Shown one piece after another: positions 9,888-18,433 of a DNA stretch of 64,000 nucleotides. Within the stretch, counting starts at the first letter, position 1. Each line of letters begins with the position of its first letter. The DNA is from Brevibacterium aurantiacum. GTDB taxonomy: Bacteria > Actinomycetota > Actinomycetes > Actinomycetales > Brevibacteriaceae. The position numbers and the translations under genes are program-made. A model generated the notes under the pieces. That model made no database searches. It was given only the letters and a program-made list of their open reading frames with translations, and had not been told where the DNA came from. Location of the stretch: contig NZ_FXZB01000009.1 in NCBI RefSeq assembly GCF_900169065.1, positions 62,001-126,000 of the forward strand. The letters run 5' to 3'.

Positions 9888-12800
9888 TCAGGCAGACCTC
9901 ACCGTGACATCGGCGGATCCCTCCGCTGAGAAGAGCCTCACGGCCTGCGCCCTGCCTTCGGTGACGTACCACGCGGTCCCGGGATCTCCGTCGAGTGGTG
10001 GCAGTCTGAGCAGGCCCAGATTGCTGAGGTCCTGCCGACTGTGGACGCCGATGATCAGCGTCGGCCCCAGTCCTTGTGCCTTGGCCAACGGGGAACCGTA
10101 GCCGGGGGTGAACCGCACCGGCATCGTGACCACATGCAGTCCGCCGTCAAGGAGATCGAAGGCGTCCGGGTTGGCTTCCAAATGCGCATCGTCATGGACC
10201 GTGAGCAACTGTATGTTGGCCGCTGCTGAGTCTGAGCATGTCTCCTGCACCATGGCCGCGGTCTCGCTCTTCCCGCTCTGCGGTGATCCGCGGACGCTGA
10301 GAACCTCTCCGTCACGCGCTGGCTTCCACGCGACGAGTTTCCCGAAGGGGTCGAGTCCGAGCGGAATCCAGGTCCCCGTTGGATCCAGCGGCGCAGTTGC
10401 GTGCTCTGGTGCTGCCGTGAGTCCACGCCAACGGGGTTCGACGCTGCCACATCTGTCGTCGCCTACAGCTGCAAGGTCAGGCACCAACTGCACATCGGCA
10501 CCGTCACCACCTGCTTCGTGCGCGCTGGGGCCGACGAGGACTGCCCTGTATTCCGGCCATGTCCCGACGAATCGCTGTCTGGACAGTCCGACGCTGAGCC
10601 CATCACCTCCTGCACTGGGTGGGAAGATCACCTGAGAGGTGAAGGCGGCGCTCGTGTTCGTCGACGTTCGGCACCCGCCCAACAGAAACGTCAGCCCCAA
10701 CCCGGAGCCATGCTTGAGCAGTCGCTCCGTCTCGGCAGCCATCTGATGGTCCAGAGAGTCGATGAACTCGTTCCAATTGCTGCACACCACGATCGTTGCC
10801 GGCACGCGTTCGTCGGCAGAGCCTCGGTGCAGATGGTCGAGGATCGCGTGAAAGCGCCAACCGGTGTCCATCCCACAGGCGATCTCGGCCCAGTCCAAGG
10901 ACTTCGCGATGCGCCCCAAAGCCACGACCCGGTGAGTCAGGGCGGCACTGGCTGCCATGCGCCTCAGCACTGTTGAGACGACGTCCGCGTCGGTGCCGAC
11001 GACGATGGTCGAACCATCAACGGCAGGGGAATACGACCAGGCGCTCTGCTTCTGGTGACTGGGAATATCAACGATCCCGGTTACCGTTCCAGTCACTGTC
11101 TCGGACCCTGTCCCATTCACCTCTGGATCGCTCTCAGTTGAGCCGGACCCATCGGTCCACGCTGAGAGCAGCACAGGGATATCCTCAGCATCGGGCAGGG
11201 GCGGCAGGACGACCGAACGATGCCGTTGAGGCGATGGCTGTGTCTCGGCAGGTGACTTACGATATGCCTGCTCAAGGTTGCCGATATGGATGCCGTTGAC
11301 GCTGTGCTGGGTGGGAAGGCCTCGGCCGGGTTCCCACGGGCGGAGTCGGGGCCGCTGACGAACACCGGCAGCAGAGGAAGCGGAGGTGGGAACGGCGACC
11401 CGAAACTCCACGATCGACGAACCCGTATCGAGGCATGCTGCGCCTGGGGTGTCCGGTGGCAGAAGGGCAGCGTCGTTGACGCCGATGACGTCGAAGGAGT
11501 CCGCATCCTCTCGCACGCGCAGGCACATCCGAATGTTGATGTTGGCCTTCATCTGTCCGGTGACGACGCCGAGCGGCCGTTGAGTCGCGAGGATGAGATG
11601 CACTCCCAGCGACCGTCCCAGGGCTGTCAGGTGCTCCAGCAGATCTGCCGACTTCGGGTGGGTCGCCATGAGGGCGTGGAACTCATCAATGACGACGACC
11701 AACCTCGACGGAGGATCGTCGAGTTCGAGGACATCGGAACACCCGTGGTCGGCCAGGAGCCGCTCGCGGCGGGTGATCTCAGCACGGACGGAGACCAATG
11801 CGCGGAAGGCAGCCGCGGAATCGAAGTCGTCGAGGACGCTGTCGGTATGCGGCAGCTCCTCCAACGGGGCGAAAGTCGCACCGCCCTTGAAATCGATGAG
11901 AACGAACACCAGCCGCGACGGTGGGTGTTCCAGAGCCATTGCCAGCAGCCAGGTCTGAAGCAGAATCGACTTCCCGCTGCCTGTCGTTCCAGCCACGAGC
12001 GCGTGAGGTCCGTCGTTGAAGAGGTCGAGAGCGATGTCCCCATCTCGTCCGCGCCCAATCCGCACGGGACCAGGTGCAGTGTGCGCCCAGCGCTGACGAA
12101 TGACCTGCGGTGCATCGTCGTAGAGATCGCCGAGGCCATGATTCGGCAGCCGTTCGACGTTGCCGTCCGTCGCCTGCCGGTGCCCGAGAGCGAGGAACCG
12201 CCCAGGTGGCATGAGGGAGGCAACGAGGGTTCTGCCCGGCGCTGGACCATCTGCAGCCGAGGAATCGTCGGTGCGTGCCTGTGCCAGGCTGCCCAGTGAC
12301 AGAGAGATCGATGCGATGGGAGACGGTGCTTGCAGCAGAAGTCTCGCCGACGTGGCCTGTTCGGACAGGACCACGCCGATCCTCGACTCGGTGCCGTCGC
12401 CGTGGTCGAAGCCGCTGCCCTGCAGCTCGGGCAGCCGAAGCAGATCGGGACACGGCAGCCAGTCATAGGTGGGCTCGCTCAGCCAGGACAGAGCCATGCG
12501 ACGCAGCTGTTCGCTATCGCCGGTAACCGTCACCGAGGTGGTGGTGGGGTCGATGCGAAGCGGCACCTCGTCGATGATGACCGTCCCATCGAGATGTTCG
12601 GTGCCCTCGCGGAGTTCATCGGCGATCGTGATGGGGCTGCGGGCAGCCCCGAAGCCGAGGCATAGTCCCGAACCGGTCTGCAGGAGGCGCCTGTGGTCGT
12701 CGACCACTGTGGACAGCCTGCGCCGAGCCTTCTCGAGCGCCGCCCGCCTGTCGAGGACGCATTGGGCGCAGTCGCGTGCATATCGACGCTTCTCCATGAC

Positions 12801-13526
12801 ATAGGCGACATAGCCGGAGATGGGTGCGGACACGCTGAAGAGGAGGAACCACCACATTCCGGTGACGACTGCGAGCACACCTCCGATGGCGATGGGAATG
12901 AGGAATGCCCACCACTGGGGAGGCTTCGCTGGGCGTGGGTCATCAACTGACTCAGGTGCCACATGCGTGGGTTCACGCCCAGAGCCGGCGAACATTCGGG
13001 TCCGGCTAGTATCCGGGGGAGGTCTGCGGGAATGGGAGATAGTGGGGGAGATGGGCGAGAAGATAGTGGTGCCCAGAGCTGAGAACGTCTGCTCCCTGGC
13101 CGGCCCCAACTCGAGTCGTGCCGGTTGGCGGGACAGACACGGGTCGACGATGGTCAGGCTCTCGGGGTGGGAGATGCGGCTGAGCAGGGGAGTCCGGGGA
13201 TCGATTCCGATCGTAAAGCCCGAATCGGGTCCGGCGAGCACCGAGACCAGGGCAGATCCGGATCCTCGATCGAGGGACGAGGTTCCGAGGACGGTGACCG
13301 GGTTCAGCGACTGCCACCGCCCCCAGGCCATGGTCTTCACCAAGTCATCTGGGTTGTCGGATTCTGCGGGCAGTCGGTTGCCCGCGAGCAGGTCAGTCAA
13401 GGTCAGGACGGGACCGATGACGGAGCGAAGCACCTCGAGGACGGGCTGCTCAGAGTCTGCTTCGATCACATCGGTGCGAATGTTGGCGTTGGCATCGATG
13501 CGATGAATCAGACCGAGCGTGTTCAT
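9888..13526 (-). CDS. FHA/FtsK-SpoIIIE ATPase, EccC/EssC-like, without type VII partners
   Basis: A 1212-residue membrane ATPase. Seen: an FHA-like stretch around residues 93-145 (LAGPDSGFTIGIDPRTPLLSR then DPCLSRQPARLEL), two closely spaced hydrophobic helices at about 206-243, a first ATPase domain with Walker A GTTGSGKS (513-520) and Walker B LVVVIDEFHAL (609-619), then further domains with a second P-loop GSPQSGKS (1080-1087). This architecture matches EssC/EccC motors of type VII secretion and related FtsK-family pumps. No WXG100, EccB/D/E or mycosin gene is in the window. It follows the tad locus on the same strand after a 163-bp gap (13527-13689). Function is inferred only as a substrate-pumping ATPase. 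Confidence 0.8.
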   Translation of the reverse strand: MNTLGLIHRIDANANIRTDVIEADSEQPVLEVLRSVIGPVLTLTDLLAGNRLPAESDNPDDLVKTMAWGRWQSLNPVTVLGTSSLDRGSGSALVSVLAGPDSGFTIGIDPRTPLLSRISHPESLTIVDPCLSRQPARLELGPAREQTFSALGTTIFSPISPTISHSRRPPPDTSRTRMFAGSGREPTHVAPESVDDPRPAKPPQWWAFLIPIAIGGVLAVVTGMWWFLLFSVSAPISGYVAYVMEKRRYARDCAQCVLDRRAALEKARRRLSTVVDDHRRLLQTGSGLCLGFGAARSPITIADELREGTEHLDGTVIIDEVPLRIDPTTTSVTVTGDSEQLRRMALSWLSEPTYDWLPCPDLLRLPELQGSGFDHGDGTESRIGVVLSEQATSARLLLQAPSPIASISLSLGSLAQARTDDSSAADGPAPGRTLVASLMPPGRFLALGHRQATDGNVERLPNHGLGDLYDDAPQVIRQRWAHTAPGPVRIGRGRDGDIALDLFNDGPHALVAGTTGSGKSILLQTWLLAMALEHPPSRLVFVLIDFKGGATFAPLEELPHTDSVLDDFDSAAAFRALVSVRAEITRRERLLADHGCSDVLELDDPPSRLVVVIDEFHALMATHPKSADLLEHLTALGRSLGVHLILATQRPLGVVTGQMKANINIRMCLRVREDADSFDVIGVNDAALLPPDTPGAACLDTGSSIVEFRVAVPTSASSAAGVRQRPRLRPWEPGRGLPTQHSVNGIHIGNLEQAYRKSPAETQPSPQRHRSVVLPPLPDAEDIPVLLSAWTDGSGSTESDPEVNGTGSETVTGTVTGIVDIPSHQKQSAWSYSPAVDGSTIVVGTDADVVSTVLRRMAASAALTHRVVALGRIAKSLDWAEIACGMDTGWRFHAILDHLHRGSADERVPATIVVCSNWNEFIDSLDHQMAAETERLLKHGSGLGLTFLLGGCRTSTNTSAAFTSQVIFPPSAGGDGLSVGLSRQRFVGTWPEYRAVLVGPSAHEAGGDGADVQLVPDLAAVGDDRCGSVEPRWRGLTAAPEHATAPLDPTGTWIPLGLDPFGKLVAWKPARDGEVLSVRGSPQSGKSETAAMVQETCSDSAAANIQLLTVHDDAHLEANPDAFDLLDGGLHVVTMPVRFTPGYGSPLAKAQGLGPTLIIGVHSRQDLSNLGLLRLPPLDGDPGTAWYVTEGRAQAVRLFSAEGSADVTVRSA

Positions 13527-13592
13527 GGTTTCAGGATCACGTGGTTCAACGGGCGGGCCAAGTGCGCCTCATCTCCCTGTGGACGGCGGTTC

Positions 13593-13638
13593 TGTGCCCA
13601 CAGGTTCTTCGCTCACAAGTGGGGGATGTGCCCACAGG
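13593..13638. repeat. 12-bp direct repeat upstream of the EccC-like gene
   Basis: TGTGCCCACAGG occurs at 13593-13604 and again at 13627-13638, 34 bp apart, in the gap between the tadG-like stop and the ATPase start. A third, shorter CTGTGGAC lies at about 13578. The position just upstream of the ATPase gene fits a regulatory role, but no regulator is known. Confidence 0.4.
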
Positions 13639-13689
13639 AGAATACGGCAGAGTCGCCGGGGTGTCCGCATCAGAGTCGTTGAGCGACCA

Positions 13690-14127
13690 TCACGATATGC
13701 GCAGCGAACCGCGAGCATAGGCGGTGGCTTGGAGTTCGATGAGATCGGGAACGAACCGTGACAGCAATGCGGGTGTGTAGTCGGCGCGCAGGCGGATGAC
13801 GACCGAATGCTGCCCGTCTGCATCGGCGCTGAGCTCCACATTGTGCAGTCCCTGCGGGGTGGGAACGGCATCAATGTAGCGGCTGGCGGCCCGTTTCGCC
13901 GCAGAGGGTGAGAACACGAGCCCGGGTTCGCCACCGGGAGCCGGTTCGAATGAGTCGGAGGCCGCCAGCGCTGCAGAGTCCGCCACACTCTGCAGCTCGC
14001 GGCGAGTCATATGCAGGTCCGTCAGAGCCGCGATGAGGAAGGCCAAGAGCAAGGCGATGACGACGAAGCCGATGGCCAATGGGGTGATGGACCCGTCGTC
14101 GACGCGGGACCGGTGTCTGCGCGGCAT
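13690..14127 (-). CDS. TadG-like pilus assembly / Tad-domain protein
   Basis: A 145-residue protein. The N-terminus has DDGSITPLAIGFVVIALLL, the start of the Tad-domain membrane helix, followed by RRELQSVADSAALAAS, the usual Tad-domain sequence in which a helix carries ADSAALAA. ATG at 14127 is chosen because it lies one base after the stop of the preceding tadE gene; the longer open frame upstream is a shadow of that gene. Last gene of the tad run before the EccC-like ATPase. Probably a pseudopilin-like envelope component. Confidence 0.8.
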   Translation of the reverse strand: MPRRHRSRVDDGSITPLAIGFVVIALLLAFLIAALTDLHMTRRELQSVADSAALAASDSFEPAPGGEPGLVFSPSAAKRAASRYIDAVPTPQGLHNVELSADADGQHSVVIRLRADYTPALLSRFVPDLIELQATAYARGSLRIS

Positions 14128-14128
14128 C

Positions 14129-14632
14129 TCAGTCTCCACCCGCTGTGGCCACGACGTCGGTGTGGGAAGCACGAAGAGTGATGTGTGGGGAATGTTTGGT
14201 GCCGAAGAGGAGCGGGAACCCGGGCAGCGACACCTTCGTCTCGACCCGCGCGGTGATGAGGGATCCTGCTTGTCCACAGGGTCCGGAACATGAGTAGTCA
14301 ATAGTGATGGGAACCCCGGTGAGTCCGAAATCGGTGAAATGCATGTCGGCGACCTGGTGGGCTCGGCGTTCGGAGGGGTCGGCATCGCGGGCCGCGATCC
14401 GGGAGGCCGAGATCGCGGTCGACGTGGTCGCATAGCTGGCAGCCTGCAGCTGAGAGATGGCGAGCATGAGATAGACGACCGGGATGAGCAGAACGATGGA
14501 CGCGAACATGAACTCGATGACGGCCGTGCCCGAATCGGCGCGTTCCTCCGATACTGGATCGGCGCGTTCCTCCGACAGCGAGTCGGAACGCTCCTCGGGC
14601 ACCGCAAGGTCAGGGTCAGTCACGATCGACAT
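14129..14632 (-). CDS. TadE-like pseudopilin (second copy)
   Basis: A 167-residue protein with a charged N-terminal leader of about 35 residues containing repeats of SEERAD, then DSGTAVIEFMFASIVLLIPVVY-type hydrophobic sequence. GTAVIEF fits the TadE pattern with Glu at +5 after a Gly that would be the prepilin-peptidase cleavage site. The rest is a soluble domain with two Cys in SCSGPCG. ATG 14632 is the preferred start; a TTG two codons earlier (14638) is possible. It overlaps the preceding tadE gene by 17 bp, so translation is likely coupled. Confidence 0.82.
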   Translation of the reverse strand: MSIVTDPDLAVPEERSDSLSEERADPVSEERADSGTAVIEFMFASIVLLIPVVYLMLAISQLQAASYATTSTAISASRIAARDADPSERRAHQVADMHFTDFGLTGVPITIDYSCSGPCGQAGSLITARVETKVSLPGFPLLFGTKHSPHITLRASHTDVVATAGGD

Positions 14633-15065
14633 CCTCAACGATCGACCGTCCGCTCAGGTCCCACACCTCGGCGGGGCCCCACAGCCCGAGGACAGGCAAT
14701 GGAGTCCGGACACGAACCTCGACGACATCGTCTTGGCCGTGCCGGGCTGTGGTGACGGTGATCGACTGGGCATAGCGCTCGCCCACGGACACGGTGATGA
14801 GTTCGGAGGTGAGACGTTTCCCGTCAGCATTCGACTGATCGGCGAGGCTGGCTTGGCGGGCACCGGCGACGGCCGAATCGATGACAGTGTTGCGGACGTG
14901 GATGACCAGACCGATCTGCAGAGTCCCGGCCAAGACGAGGGCCAGGAGTGACCCGATGAGCGCGAACTCGGCGATCGCAGAACCGGAGTCGGCCCCGGCT
15001 TCGCGGTCAACATCGTAGTCCTCGGCCTCCGCGTCCGCGTCGACACCACACCTCCGATGGCTCAC
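14616..15065 (-). CDS. TadE-like pseudopilin (first copy)
   Basis: A 149-residue minor pilin. After an acidic leader of about 27 residues comes DSGSAIAEFALIGSLLALVL, a textbook TadE signature: Gly before the predicted cleavage site and Glu-Phe at +5/+6 in a hydrophobic helix. The C-terminal part is a short beta-rich domain (VEVRVRTPLPVLGLW). GTG start at 15065 overlaps the stop of the pilin gene in a GTGA arrangement; the longer frame upstream is a shadow. Confidence 0.83.
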   Translation of the reverse strand: MSHRRCGVDADAEAEDYDVDREAGADSGSAIAEFALIGSLLALVLAGTLQIGLVIHVRNTVIDSAVAGARQASLADQSNADGKRLTSELITVSVGERYAQSITVTTARHGQDDVVEVRVRTPLPVLGLWGPAEVWDLSGRSIVEDVDRD

Positions 15066-15295
15066 CCGGCGCCCCGAACCTTGTTCATCGCGTCCTGGAA
15101 CATCGAGGTGAAGGCCTCTCCGGCCAATGCCCACAGCGCGACGACCAACCCTGCCGTCATCAAAGTGATGAGGACCCAACCCGGAACGTCACCGCGGTCC
15201 GGTCTCTCCTCTCGGCGCTCGCCTCGGCGATCCGGGGCATCGGTTGAGAGGCCGATGACGAACACGGTGAATCGGTTCATCAGGTGGTGGAACAT
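15062..15295 (-). CDS. Small Flp-like pilin / tad-locus membrane protein
   Basis: A 77-residue protein with a charged Arg/Glu-rich leader, then RGDVPGWVLITLMTAGLV followed by a short hydrophilic tail. Position between tadC and tadE is that of the major Flp pilin. It has the single N-terminal-type helix of a pilin but not the Flp Glu5-Tyr6 pair: the segment after the candidate Gly reads DVPGW. ATG 15295 is supported by an excellent AAGGAG five bases upstream. Either a divergent pilin or a membrane accessory protein. Strong SD suggests high expression, as expected for a pilin. Confidence 0.75.
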   Translation of the reverse strand: MFHHLMNRFTVFVIGLSTDAPDRRGERREERPDRGDVPGWVLITLMTAGLVVALWALAGEAFTSMFQDAMNKVRGAG

Positions 15296-15348
15296 GGTGT
15301 CTCCTTCTTCCGGGGTGATCGGTGGCAGGTTGATGATCGGGTGGCAGG

Positions 15349-16287
15349 TCAGGGGCTCAGATCAAGGACCGTGAGCGAGGGAAAGACGGCAAAGATGACG
15401 GTCACTGGGAGTACAAATACGACGACCGGCACCAGCATTCCGATCTCCTTCTTTCCCGAGAGTTCGAGCAGACGACGGCGCGACTGTTCGCGCACATCGG
15501 CGGCCTGGGCACGGAGGACCTCCGCCAGCGGGGTTCCGCGGGTCATCGACACGGCCAGACCGTCGACGAACTGCACGATCTCGGGAATTGCGATCCGAGT
15601 CGCCATCGAATCGAGCGCATCGACGAGCGGTGTTCCGGTTCTCGTCGTTGCCAGGGCCGTGCGCAGCTCATCGATCAGGTCGCCCGAGCAGGTGCGACAC
15701 ACCCGTTCGAGTGCTTCGACGATTCCCTCGCCAGCGGTGATGGACAGAGCGAGGAGTTCGGCAACTGTGGGGAACTCTGCGAGGACACGTGACTCGTGAC
15801 GGGTGATGGCTTGGCTCAGGCGCCAGTCATTGGCGATGTGTCCGGCGATGCCACCGCTGATGATGAGGACGAGGGTGACCACGGGGGAGAAGCCGCGTTG
15901 GGCCGAGAGGAGCCCGGCCGCACATCCGGCGGCGATCATGCCAACCAGAATGCTCAGAATCTGATTGATGCGGAAGCGTTCCAGAGACGCACCGCCGCCG
16001 AGGCGGTTGATCCGCAGGTTCAATGTGGCGTCGGTGGTGATCCGGGATGTCACCCACATGGTGGCGCCGAACGTGGCGGACTTGAGCAGTCCCAACAGTC
16101 CCTCCGTGCGAGGAGTTGGCGGAGCGTAGATGTCGACCAGTGATTCCTGATCACGCAGGTACGGTGCGATGCGAGATGACAGTGCCGGTCGGCGCAGAGG
16201 TGGCAGGGACAGAACGAAGACGCAGAGTGCGAACCCGTTGAACGCCCCGAGGGCAAGGATCGTGAGCGGATCGGTCAGCGCGCTCAC
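15349..16287 (-). CDS. tadC: TadC-type inner-membrane platform protein (T2SF domain)
   Basis: A 312-residue type II secretion F-domain protein of the Flp pilus machine. Hydrophobic helices lie near the N-terminus, in the middle (ILSILVGMIAAGCAAGLL) and at the C-terminus (LVPVVVFVLPVTVIFAVFP); the cytoplasmic T2SF domain carries FPTVAELLALSITAGEGIVEAL. Starts with GTG overlapping the tadB stop (GTGA). Pairs with TadB as the two platform subunits on which the TadA ATPase acts. Confidence 0.88.
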   Translation of the reverse strand: MSALTDPLTILALGAFNGFALCVFVLSLPPLRRPALSSRIAPYLRDQESLVDIYAPPTPRTEGLLGLLKSATFGATMWVTSRITTDATLNLRINRLGGGASLERFRINQILSILVGMIAAGCAAGLLSAQRGFSPVVTLVLIISGGIAGHIANDWRLSQAITRHESRVLAEFPTVAELLALSITAGEGIVEALERVCRTCSGDLIDELRTALATTRTGTPLVDALDSMATRIAIPEIVQFVDGLAVSMTRGTPLAEVLRAQAADVREQSRRRLLELSGKKEIGMLVPVVVFVLPVTVIFAVFPSLTVLDLSP

Positions 16288-17213
16288 AGCACCTCACTGC
16301 CCTCGTCCGAACGGTGGAACGACGAGGAGGACAGGGACGATCCTTCAATGACACGAGGTTCTTGCGGGAGCCGGCCGATCCGCTTCATCGCCTGATACGC
16401 CAACAGCGAGACGACGAATCCGGAAGCCAGGAGAAGCAGCCCGGTCTGGGAGTTGTAGGCAGCTGCTGTCTCTGGCCGGGTCGACAGGAACGCGAGCACT
16501 ACCCAGGGAGCTGCCACCGCCAGTCGGGCACCGTTGACGGTCCACTGCTGCCGGGCAGAGAGTTCATTGCGGGTGCGGGCATCGTCGCGGACGAACTGGG
16601 CGAGGGCTCGCAGCATCGTGCCGAGGTCACTTCCACCGACCTGTCTGGTCACGCTGAGCGCGACGACGATCCGGTCGGCCACCGGGTCAGCGCTGACCTG
16701 GCGGAAGCGTTCGAGGGCGATCGCGAATGAGCCGCTGGCCCGGTATTCCTCAGCAAAGACCTCAAACAGCGGTCGCAGCGGCTCAGGCCCGCGGTGGGCC
16801 AGAGAACTCAGAGCCTCCGGCAGTGACAGGCCGGCACGAACGCCGGAGTTGAGGTGGTCGAGGGTTTCTGGCCACAGTTCACGACGCATGACCTGTTTGC
16901 TTCGAGCCCGATGTTGGAGCAGGCGGTGCGGCAGCCACGAGGCGAAGACACCGAAGCACAGGGCAATCGCCCACGAACCGGTCAGGACGGTGGCAACGAC
17001 GCTGATGAGGATGAAGACGGTGATCGAGATGAGGATCAGGTGGCTCAGGTGCATCTGTGGGAACCCGGCCCCGGTGAGCATGTCATCGAGCTCGCGGACC
17101 CACCGTCTCTGCACCCGTTTCCTCGATCGTCTCTGCCACAGCGACATCCACAGCAGGAACAGGCCTGAGCCGAAGCAGGCACCGATGAGAAGACTGTATT
17201 GGGAATAGCTCAT
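16284..17213 (-). CDS. tadB: TadB-type inner-membrane platform protein (T2SF domain)
   Basis: A 309-residue T2SF-domain membrane protein. N-terminal helix YSLLIGACFGSGLFLLWM is followed by basic sequence, two central helices, the T2SF core (LDHLNSGVRAGLSLPEALSSLA, shown here in part) and a C-terminal helix pair. Overlaps tadA by 4 bp upstream and tadC by 4 bp downstream, so the three genes are translationally linked. Partner of TadC in the pilus inner-membrane complex. Confidence 0.88.
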   Translation of the reverse strand: MSYSQYSLLIGACFGSGLFLLWMSLWQRRSRKRVQRRWVRELDDMLTGAGFPQMHLSHLILISITVFILISVVATVLTGSWAIALCFGVFASWLPHRLLQHRARSKQVMRRELWPETLDHLNSGVRAGLSLPEALSSLAHRGPEPLRPLFEVFAEEYRASGSFAIALERFRQVSADPVADRIVVALSVTRQVGGSDLGTMLRALAQFVRDDARTRNELSARQQWTVNGARLAVAAPWVVLAFLSTRPETAAAYNSQTGLLLLASGFVVSLLAYQAMKRIGRLPQEPRVIEGSSLSSSSFHRSDEGSEVL

Positions 17214-18433
17214 GCCGCTTCCAGAATGGAATGGAGATCCTTGCCGATGGCGGCGAATCGATCGCCGAGGTGGCCGAATCCCTGTCCGCGCACCAGCTGC
17301 CCCTGCGGCGAATGGAAGATCGTGTCGAGTTCGACGACGTCACCTTCGACGCCACCAGGGACGGCGCAGATCTCACTGACGAGGCGGGTCCCGTTCGGGT
17401 CACGGCGCAGGTGGACGACGACGTCGATGCTCACTGCCACAGTGGGGACGACGAACGAGGAGGAGATGTTCGCCCCAGCCAGAAGCGGCAGGGTGCAGAT
17501 CTTCGTGATCGCGGCGCGGGCAGAGTTCGCGTGGATTGTGCCCATCCCGGGCAGGCCCGAATTCAAGGCCACCAGCAGGTCGAGACTCTCAGCCTCACGG
17601 ACCTCCCCGACGATCATTCGGGTCGGTCGCATACGCAGAGCTTCCTTGACCAGTGAGCGCAGCGTGACCTCGCCGGTGCCTTCCAGCGACGGCTGGCGGC
17701 ACTGCATGGGAACCCAGTCGCGACTGGGCAGGTTGAGCTCGAAGACCTCTTCGCACGAAATGATGCGCTCACGGGCGGGAATGGATCCGGCCAGAGCATT
17801 GAGCATGGTGGTCTTGCCGGCCTGAGTTGCCCCGGAGACTAAGATATTCGCACCGCTGGCGACTGCTGCGTCAAGAAATCTGGCGGCCGCCGGGGTCAGA
17901 GACCCCTGGGCGACAAGGCCGGCGAGGTTCCGTGGGCGCTGAATGAATTTTCGAATGTTGACCGCAGGGAAGGAACGGGTGATATCGGGCAGGACGACAT
18001 GGAGCCGGGAGCCGTCGGGAAGCATGGCGTCGACAAAAGGCTGTGACAAGTCGACCCGCCGGCCCGAGGTGCGCAGCATTCTCTCAATGAGATCATCGAG
18101 TTCACCTGCAGTGAGTTTCGTCGTCGTCAGCTGGTGGAGTCCGTCGATGGCGATGAAGACTTCGCTGGGGCTGTTGACCCAGATCTCTTCGACCCGGGCA
18201 TCATCGAAATAGTCTTGCAGTGCGCCGAAGCCCGAGAGCTGATTGTCGATGGAACGAAACGTTGCTTCTTTGTCTTTCAAGGGCGGAAGATCCGCGACCA
18301 GGCTGCGCTCGTCGTACTCAGAGATGACCGTGCGAATGACCTCTCGCGAGCGCTGCATATCGGTGCGAGGGTCCACATCGAGGTCTCTGATCCTCTTGTG
18401 CACTTCGCTCTTGATGACCTCGGTGGCTTCCAC
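17210..18433 (-). CDS. tadA: TadA/CpaF-type secretion ATPase
   Basis: A 407-residue hexameric ATPase powering Flp pilus assembly. Motifs are in the usual order: Walker A GATQAGKT (201-208), Asp-box region CEEVFEL (227-233), Walker B MIVGEVRE (273-280) and His-box GTIHAN (298-303). The N-terminal domain includes VEEIWVNSPSEVFI. GTG start at 18433 with AGGGG six bases upstream. First gene of the tad run; a TadZ/CpaE-like gene, which normally precedes tadA, is absent from the 561-bp upstream gap. Confidence 0.92.
   Translation of the reverse strand: MEATEVIKSEVHKRIRDLDVDPRTDMQRSREVIRTVISEYDERSLVADLPPLKDKEATFRSIDNQLSGFGALQDYFDDARVEEIWVNSPSEVFIAIDGLHQLTTTKLTAGELDDLIERMLRTSGRRVDLSQPFVDAMLPDGSRLHVVLPDITRSFPAVNIRKFIQRPRNLAGLVAQGSLTPAAARFLDAAVASGANILVSGATQAGKTTMLNALAGSIPARERIISCEEVFELNLPSRDWVPMQCRQPSLEGTGEVTLRSLVKEALRMRPTRMIVGEVREAESLDLLVALNSGLPGMGTIHANSARAAITKICTLPLLAGANISSSFVVPTVAVSIDVVVHLRRDPNGTRLVSEICAVPGGVEGDVVELDTIFHSPQGQLVRGQGFGHLGDRFAAIGKDLHSILEAA

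Noticed and set aside
9888..18433. A complete type VII secretion system
   Set aside because: Only an EccC-like ATPase is present; the rest of the region is a tad pilus locus.
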